Assembly (NCBI RefSeq): GCF_963855985.1
Contig: NC_087112.1
Location: 5,644,501-5,708,500, forward strand
Origin: Ostrinia nubilalis
Taxonomy: Eukaryota; Arthropoda; Insecta; Lepidoptera; Crambidae
Direction: 5' to 3'
Length of the DNA stretch: 64,000 bases
Part shown: positions 56,762-64,000 of the stretch, in pieces
Position numbering within the stretch: position 1 is the first letter of the stretch
Layout of the letters: each line of letters starts with the position of its first letter
Program-made: the position numbers and the translations under genes
Notes under the pieces: model-generated
What the model saw: the letters and a program-made list of their open reading frames with translations, nothing else
What the model was told of the DNA's origin: nothing
Databases searched by the model: none

Positions 56762-58482
56762 CATAGCTGGGCACCGTTAATCAAATAGTTAACTTCGTTA
56801 ATCGTTAAACCGTTAATAAAAAAATTAACTTCGTTAAACATTAAAACGTTACATTTCGCAAGATTTAACGGAAGTTAACGTTAATCGTTAATCCGTTAAC
56901 ACATTTTCATGATAATAAAACGAAAGAAATAATTAAGCAAGGTTCTAATAATTTCGAAAGCTTGTATCGCGCTTGGAATTTATTCCTCTTTTTATGTTTG
57001 CGCTACAAGCTTTCGAAATTATTTGAACCATGCATAATGTACAATTATTTTTTTCGTTTTAGTACAACTGCATTTCAAAATAAAAGCTTGTTTTTAAAAA
57101 AGTTTTTTAATTATTATAATTTTATTTTACACTTTTTAGTAGTATCTCAATCTCAGAGCCTTGGTTCAATTACAATACAATTTAGCACTAAAATGCTCGA
57201 AAAGACAAATCCAGCAAACCCAAACTCGATAAGTTTCCACCGTTTCGTCTAGGAATTCCTATGGCCACCTCCTGACTCCATCATCAGGACCCTGGACATC
57301 ATCTAGTACTAAAGTGCTCGAAAAGACAAATCCAACGAACTCAAATTGGATGCGATGCTGCCGTTTCATTTAAAAGTTCCTATGGCCACCTCATGACTCC
57401 ATCATCAGACCAGCTCAATGGTACCATAACATTGCTTTGTCTTCGTACTTACATAAGTATACCAAATTTCAGCTCAATCGGTTCAGGAAAACTGGTCTTA
57501 AATTCAGTTGCAAGAGTTGTTGTCCCACACATACTAACAAAGTGTCGTTAGTGATCTGTGTGCCTACCATGAGTTTACGTTCAGTGGGTCTAGACAAAGT
57601 GCAATTTATTATCGCAAACCAGTCGAAAAGTGGTCGAAAAGCCCCTTTTTTGTATGGAGTTTTGACGGATTCGATTTTCGATTCGATCAAAAAGTGCGAT
57701 TTGTCTAGGAGGTCAGGTGTGCTCGCTAGCGAGTACGTCAAAAATCTCTATGAAGATTTTGTTTCTTGAAAGTAGCCGCTAGGGGCGCTGCACAATATGT
57801 CATACAATAGTGCTGATGACCAAATTTCAATTAATAATAATTACGGACAAATAATAATATTTGTCCGTCAGACAGATAATAATTAGAAAATATTCGACTC
57901 ATATTTTTTATTTTCTTTCATAATTAAATAATAACAGTGCTACATCGAGTTGAAATGGCGCGATACGTCATGCTTGAGTAGAATTTTTACTCAAAAGTGA
58001 CGTCACGCGACATTTCAACTCAATATAATAAATACTGTAATTATTCGATTTTGGAAAAATTAAAAATATGAGTCTAATATTTTCTAATTATCTGTCTGAG
58101 GGACTAAATAGAATTTCGATTCCATTACCCAGTCATCATCCCTATTAATGTCATTTTCTTACGCAGTCGCTAGCGAGCACGCCTAACGTAAACTCATGGT
58201 AAGCACACTGGTTACAAAAACTGTTGTTTTGGCTTCTGGAAGTTCTGGAACCTCGAGCTTACTTGTCAGAACGCGTTTTTCTAACGTTTTTCAGCGTGCC
58301 TGCTGTATCTTTTTGGTAAATAGTAGGTACTGGATTAACGATTAACGGACTTAGGATAATTTAACGGAAGTTAACGAGTCCGTTAACATTTTTCAAAGTT
58401 AACTTAAAAGTTAATCCGTTAATAGAAATGTTAACTTCGTTAATTAACGATTAACGGATTAACGAGTTAACGCCCAGCTATG
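56762..58482. mobile_element. hAT-like non-autonomous DNA transposon with 8-bp target duplication
   Basis: Ends CATAGCTGGGC (56762) and GCCCAGCTATG (58482) are exact inverted repeats. CCAGTAAC stands directly outside both ends (56754-56761 and 58483-58490). An 8-bp duplication and 11-bp inverted ends suit the hAT superfamily, though P-like elements also make 8 bp. Both subterminal 130-150 bp are packed with TTAACG/CGTTAA motifs. The inside has a duplicated segment at 57185-57420 and a nested foldback at 57863-58103. Open frames inside (for example 57437-57769) have no recognisable transposase. Confidence 0.8.
57863..58103. mobile_element. Foldback element nested in the hAT-like element
   Basis: TCCGTCAGACAGATAATAAT, TAGAAAATATTCGACTCATA at the left is repeated inverted as TATGAGTCTAATATTTTCTA, ATTATCTGTCTGAGGGA at the right. 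A second inverted pair further out (TACCATGAGTTTACG at 57567 and CGTAAACTCATGGTA at 58187) suggests that the middle of the host element is itself palindromic. Confidence 0.65.
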
Positions 58483-58998
58483 CCAGTAACCATCAATTTA
58501 TGTAGACCTAACCTATACGTAGAGAATCATTACAATAACCAATTCGACTATAATAACCAACTTACCAAACACGTATAACATACTCACTTTGATCTGACTG
58601 TACTTTAAGTTATATTTGTATGTTGTCAGATTCTATTTGCAGATAAGTACTTGAACCACTTAGTTGGTACTTAGCAACTTTTTGAAGCGCAAAAAACAGG
58701 TCTGCGCCGGCGCGTATGTAGAACTAATAGTTAGTTATAGCAATCTATACTTTTGATGACATAACCTTAAACTTTAAAACATATATAACATAAGCACAGT
58801 TTTGTGCAGAAACCGCTAGAACAACCTCTTCTATGAACCCTATTCTTGGCAATAAAAGACTTAATTTTTACTTTACTACTATAAATTCTATCTACATTTT
58901 ACTTAGCTACGAATCTAAAATTTTCTCCAAAAATCTATTCTAATACAAACAAAATTAAATGGCGTATAATATCTTAACACACGGATCTTATTTCATAA

Positions 58999-59545
58999 CT
59001 AGCGGCCGCCCGCGACTTCGTACGCGTGGATCCCGTTTTACCCCCTTCATCTATCTTACACGGTTAAGATTTTTTCATACAAATGTTTTTTCCCGCTAAC
59101 TCCCGTTCCCGTGGGAATTTTACAATATCCTGTTGTAACTAAGCTTTAAGTTTACTAAGGTACCTGCATGCCAAATTTCAAGCGTCTATCTTACGCGGTT
59201 TAGATTTTTTCATACAAATGTTTTTTCCCGCTAACTCCCGTTCCCGTGGGAATTTTGCAATATCCTGTTGTAACTAAGCTTTAAGTTTACTAAGGTACCT
59301 GCATGCCAAATTTCAAGCGTCTAACTTAAGCAGTTTAGATTTTTCATACAAAAAGATTTTCCCGCTAATTCCCGGTCCCGTGGGAATTCCTAAGTATCCT
59401 ATAACCTGCCCAGGAGTATGAAGAATAATTGTACCAAGTTTCGTTAAAATCCGTCGAGTAGTTTTTGTTTCTATAAGGAACATACAGACAGACAGACAGA
59501 CAGACAAAAATTTTACTGATTGCATTTTTGGCATCAGTATCGATC
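58999..59545. repeat. Moth interspersed repeat with ~135-bp tandem units
   Basis: Begins CTAGCGGCCGCCCGCGACTT, a common moth repeat start. Three units of about 135 bp follow, each with CATACAAATG, TTTTTTCCCGCTAACTCCCG, TTCCCGTGGGAATTTT and GTTTACTAAGGTACCTGCAT; the third is more diverged. Ends near the (CAGA)n run at 59490-59505. Confidence 0.75.
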
Positions 59546-61615
59546 ACTAATCACCCCCTGATAGTTATTTTGAAAATATATTTCATGTACAGAATTGACC
59601 TCTCTACAGATTTATTATAAGTATAGACTTAATCGTTGACAATTTGTTCTCAGATAAAATTTTTTGTCAGCTAGAAAAAAATAGTCATTAAACGCTATTT
59701 CGAACGCAGTTCATTTGTTTGTGCTCACTAATGATCAACAAAAGAAACGCTATTAGCGACGGATTTCCTTGAGTCATAGATAATTTCCTTATGGTTTTGT
59801 ACGCAAACCTTTAGCTGAAAGCTGAAAACGTTAACCTAATCACTTTTTCAGATAACACGTTCTTCCTTTCAATTTTTTTACAAGAGAAAGAGGAAGATGG
59901 TAAAGCCAGCATTTTATATTTGAAACATGTAGAGTTTAAATTTGGAAAGCCTGGCCATAATGATAAATTAAAAGAAATATCATGAATTACTTAACACCTC
60001 AGATCATAGAAAGAGAATAGATATGAAGTCGCGCGTAACTACAACGAGAACCAGTGTCCCCACATTTCCCCCACCACAGCTCCCACACACACATTCAACT
60101 GTGTAAAAACAAAGCGACTGAGAGTCTACGACAACATGTGCAACCGGCTTAAAAGTGCTGTGATTGGCCAGAAGGCGTGCCTTATGGCCAATCAATGGCC
60201 GCGTGACGTGACGCACACTTTGAAAAAAGCAATTAGAGAGAAGAAAGATAAAATGGAGTCGATACGATATCGATACTTTAAATCCTGGGGGCAAGGCTCG
60301 AAATTGGTTTAAAAAATGCTTGTATGAAAACCTTTTTATTAATAATTATACGTTATTATTATGTTCTTTAACGATTTTTGCATAAAGGAGTCAGTTCCAT
60401 TTTGTATGGACGAAAAACTCAGAATCAATTATTGGGACTAAATGAAGTTACCTTATATTAATTTACCCCAACCAAAGCTCAATGTCGTTATCGATGGAGT
60501 ATAGAAGTTATAGACTGACAAAGTTTGTATGAAAAGTCATGGGTTAAGTAGGTACTTGCGATTTTTACCAGTATTTACAATATTGGTAATATATTATTAT
60601 TTACTTTAATAATAATAACAGGATCACTGTAATTATTATTAACTACTATCGCGCATTAACTTTTTAATTATGGCGAAATTCGTACCGCCTATGTTTATCA
60701 AAAAAAATGCCTAGTAGTAGTAGGCTTTCAACTAGCTCTTATAGTAATTACATAGTTGACAGTTACTAATCCCTTCTACTATTGTTATTGTTTTTGTAAA
60801 AACTTAAAAATCGCAAGCAACTCATGATTTTTTCATTCAAAATTAGAAAATAGAAAATAATAATTTACTTCTATTTATCGATAATAGGAAACCGTATTAG
60901 AACACGAGCCCTGCACTATGTTACGACCGGCACATGCGGCCGTACTGTGTATTTTCACGCGTCAGTGGATATCGGAAGAAATAAAATACATTGCGCAGTA
61001 GTTACGCTTGACATAAAGTGGTTGCTAACTAAATCGTCAATGTACAACGTGTTTGAATTTTTATCACCACTAATTTCGATATCGCAGTAAATGTCACGGC
61101 ACTGAATTCGTTCGTAAAAATGTTTAGTTTTTTTATTTATAAGCAAAATACCAACGGATTTGCAATACTTACATGTGGTAAATGACTTCATTGTTCCTGT
61201 AGTTCTTCGTTTCACTTATGTTATTGCACGTTACGACGCATTATCCAACAATATCGGAGAACATTTCCTCAGTACAGTAGTACACATTTAATAAGGCGCG
61301 TCGTGAATCTTCGGCCACGCAGACAAGGACAAAATTTTTCCGATTATGTTCCCCGTCGCACTTGCGCAAGCCCCGCCCATTTCATAATTACACTGCAGGC
61401 CAATTGTAACGGAATTACGGGGAATAAAATATTTATCTTTTTGCCAAAAAAAAGATAATAGAGTATTAAATAAATAAATAGACTTCTTAAAAAACTAATT
61501 ATAAATACACTTCTGGTACCCGTCGTTGTTCCCGATTTCCATAACACAAGTGCTTTTGCTACATACTTTGGGATCGATCGGAGCAATGAACGCGTCTAAT
61601 ATGTATTTATTTATT

Positions 61616-61819
61616 TACTAGCTTTTGTCCGCGGTTTCACCCGCGTGAGATTTAGTTTGTCATAGATCGTCATAAATTATAGCCTATATTATGTTATTCT
61701 GGGTTATAAATAATAATACTGTAAGGTTTCACCAAAATCCGTTCAGTAGTTTTTGCGTGAAAGAGTAACAAACATCCAGACATCCAAACTTTCGCATTTA
61801 TAATATTATTAGTAGGATT
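61616..61819 (+). repeat. Moth interspersed repeat (CGCGGTTTCACCCGCG type)
   Basis: ACTAGCTTTTGTCCGCGGTT, TCACCCGCGTGAG at the start; AAAATCCGTTCAGTAGTTTT, TGCGTGAAAGAGTAACAAAC and CTTTCGCATTTATAATATTA toward the end. This layout is common in lepidopteran genomes and is non-coding. A tail-only copy lies inverted at 9426-9500. Confidence 0.65.
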
Positions 61820-62879
61820 ATTTTTGTGGGATGTATTTAATCCATAATTTAGAAATGTTAATATTTGTATGCTACATATTATAATTGTAGCGAATTACGA
61901 TAATGCACTTTATTTTATTTATCATAACATCTTTAATATACTGTACTCTACTAAATGGCAAATAAATATTTGAATTTCCGAATGTGAGAAGAGTGAATGC
62001 TGAATCTATGAATGAATTGTGAATGTGTAGATGTACGGAAATTGGAGGCTCACAAAAATAAAACACTTTTTTTGCCACTAAGTGTACTTTTGTCTGCAAC
62101 GCGTCTACGCACTCTAGAGTATGGCGGCTGACTAACATGTGTCACAGCGCGCGCAAACATGACGCGGCGACGGACCAATACCGGCACAGGAAGAAGACGC
62201 GCCGTGCGTGGAGTATCCCGATTGGTCAATAGCATTTCCCGCGCTACTTAAATTCGTCTTCTGCGCAGGTACATCGGTGAGCCTTATTAATTGTGTACTA
62301 CTGTACGACTGAATCGCGACTAACCTGGCGTCGCGGGTGATGTTCGTTTCTGGGCATATCGCGGAGACACGCGCCACGCCCCCGTTTCACATCTATTCCC
62401 TTCTATGATCTGAGCTTAACACAAATCGCATCATTTCGACGGCTTCACCAACATTAGGTACGGTTTGACCTTTAAATGTGAAGGTTGCCTCCGTCCTTGG
62501 GGCTTGAACTATACGAATACTGCAAACCAAACGCATACTCCATACATTTCGTATCTCAACCTACGAGTAACTGTATCGGTTGTACGTCTGGAACTAATCG
62601 CAGCTAGTCACGCATCTCCACCGCTTTTGTATACGACTCGACCGCCCTTGTCGAGTAGCCGCTGCCCGTTCTAAAATTACCCTTATCAGCCTTCGAAAAA
62701 TATCGATCGTGCCACTAATAGGTACCAGTATTAGGTAGTACCCTCCCTTTGATCTTTACCACTCAATGCCATTAGAATTTATACTTTTTATTACTTCCAT
62801 TTCTAAAATATTAATTAGGAGAAATTAACATTCGGTTTAGGAAGTACAGCCATGAGGAATATTAATCCACTGGCCTTGA

Positions 62880-63155
62880 TTCCAAATCGGGCATCCCATT
62901 TTGGCGGACGATGGAGTGAGCTCACTGGGCACGCCTCAGACGCGGTCTGCTCGTGTGCGAGTCGCTTTCGAGTGGCGAGTGACTTTCAGTAGGAAGCCTT
63001 ATTGTCGACTGCCAGTGTTTCCTTGCTCGCACGCGAATGCAGTTAGCGTTGCTAGTCCCGCCACTAGTTTCCGAACGCGCATCTGCCGCGCGCCGTCGCC
63101 CGCGAGTCTGTGGAAAAAAATAAAAAAAGCGCGCGCATTTTCGTGTTATGCCAAA
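62880..63155 (+). promoter_or_regulatory. CpG-rich promoter-like region and 5' leader
   Basis: The 280 bp before the ATG at 63156 are much richer in CG dinucleotides than the surroundings. An initiator-like TCAGT lies at 62986-62990 (GACTTTCAGTAGG). A short upstream frame (ATG at 63148) overlaps the main ATG by reading frame shift and stops within a few codons. No clear TATA box. Confidence 0.4.
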
Positions 63156-63312
63156 ATGGGTGTCGTGAAACATCAAAAAAATAAAACGAAAAAGGAGGAG
63201 CTGAAGAATAAAAAAGTTAAGGAGATTGCGAACGGAAAAACTGATGATGGGAAAGTGAAAAAGAAAAAAACAGTGTCGTGTTTACAGTGCATCAAACCTA
63301 ATAAAAACGATG
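63156..63312 (+). CDS. Candidate first coding exon, lysine-rich N-terminus
   Basis: ATG in a good insect start context (GCCAAAATGG). The product starts MGVVKHQKNKTKKEELKNKK, is very lysine-rich, has a CLQC pair, and ends IKPNKND plus one base before GTAATA, a plausible donor. 157 bp, phase 1 out. The frame extends upstream without an ATG, so 63156 is the only good start. I do not recognise the protein. Phase 1 is also the phase expected by the ankyrin exon after exon P or Q, so it could begin a short ankyrin isoform lacking repeats; it could equally begin an unrelated next gene. Confidence 0.45.
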
Positions 63313-64000
63313 GTAATAATTATTAAGACATTTTATTGAAACTTTTGCGCGGCATCTATGGCAGTTGATGTTTTTCCTTTTATTTTTATTATCAAGCTAA
63401 ATAAAATTCGTACAAATATACGGTGTCTGCTGTAGTACAATAGTTTTGACCATTATACCTACTAAACAAACAACGGAAAGGATGTTGCGAACGCCGGTTT
63501 TATTGTTCATCAATTCGCTTTAGTGGCTGCATTAATTTGTATTTTCCGTTTTTAACCAAAATATTTCCTCTTTAATTATGTAGTAGAGTGGACCTACTAG
63601 AGGAAAATGATCGGAAAACCTTTACTGAACAGACCACAAAAAAGGCTGCTGTTATGAAAATGGTTTCACTTAAAGACTATGTAATACTAACAAAGCTCTT
63701 TCATGTTTAAAATTAAGTTTTTCATTAGTAATCAGCATCATCAAGGGTTTTCTTCAGTATATGAAAATTTCGTCCTTCAAAATTCATACAGATTTTTTCA
63801 ATTCCTTATCAGTGAATGTTTCCTATTGAAAATGTTGTTTTGTGGATGGTTTTACATGTGTACATGTTCTCATAAACTACCCAAGCTAATGGATGTTATT
63901 CAAAGTGTACAATGTCACTGCCTAGATAACATTTATCAGCACTGTCAAGAGCAAGGCCTAATGGAAATGAGGCTTTTATTATTTTCAGTGTCTAATGGCT
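63313..64000. other. Probable intron after the candidate first exon
   Basis: AT-rich sequence to the window end. I see no exon, repeat or RNA gene in it. Confidence 0.4.

Larger units (their letters stand above)
52559..62879. other. Intron or intergenic DNA without a supported exon
   Basis: About 10 kb of AT-rich DNA full of repeats: RTE ends at 52905-53092 and 54480-54590, a palindromic MITE at 53214-53321, a SINE piece at 53775-53830, a MITE at 54696-54801, a hAT-like element at 56762-58482, tandem repeats at 58999-59545 and a moth repeat at 61616-61819. CpG-richer patches with CCAAT/ATTGG motifs occur at 60080-60220 and 62100-62400. No ankyrin ZU5 exon was recognised. Confidence 0.55.

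Noticed and set aside
57437..57769. 110-residue open frame inside the hAT-like element
   Set aside because: No transposase motif; part of it overlaps inverted repeats of the element, so it is likely non-coding.
62901..63155. Upstream extension of the frame before the ATG at 63156
   Set aside because: It begins with TTG and has no ATG before 63156; the stretch looks like a GC-rich leader.

Overview
This is eukaryotic, almost certainly lepidopteran (moth or butterfly), nuclear DNA. It is AT-rich, with short coding exons separated by long introns. It carries typical moth repeats: RTE-type LINE 3' ends with a (GAT)n tail, a Helitron ending in CTAG, tRNA-derived SINE pieces, and several small foldback and terminal-inverted-repeat elements. 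No bacterial gene, operon or CRISPR array is present.

The backbone is one plus-strand gene, an insect ankyrin that matches Ank2 better than Ank by family knowledge. Sixteen exons between 7284 and 40775 join with consistent phases and GT/AG borders. They encode about 794 codons, which is the complete 24-repeat membrane-binding domain. A likely seventeenth exon (52502-52558) has the right phase. The start codon exon and the ZU5, spectrin-binding and death-domain exons are not seen and presumably lie outside the window. A separate candidate first exon with its own promoter-like region lies at 63156-63312; it could start a repeat-less ankyrin isoform or a neighbouring gene.

The most unusual feature is a recurring pattern inside this gene. 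Seven exons (those ending at 7391, 15601, 17508, 25027, 33856, 39485 and, weakly, 35726) are followed in the intron by one to ten partial copies of their own 3' end plus the 5' splice donor and the start of the intron. No copy of an acceptor side plus exon 5' end was found. The largest case (17509-23760) has ten cassettes of exactly 139 bp, all open in the ankyrin frame, each with an AG in front and a GT behind. They are embedded in a 23-24 bp minisatellite that includes a 1,252-bp tandem duplication. A second array (25028-25822) has an exact 159-bp period.

The intron after the exon ending at 26244 holds a full BEL/Pao LTR retrotransposon in antisense (26449-33000). Its two 454-bp LTRs look identical, it has a 5-bp target duplication, and its 1,789-aa Gag-Pol frame is unbroken, so it is a young insertion. 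The 3' part of the window is intron or intergenic DNA rich in DNA-transposon remains: a foldback element (44707-45237), a composite element made by insertion of one copy into another copy of itself in opposite orientation (50231-52411), and a hAT-like element with an 8-bp target duplication (56762-58482).

All calls come from reading the sequence by eye. Exon borders were counted base by base, but repeat identities were not computed.
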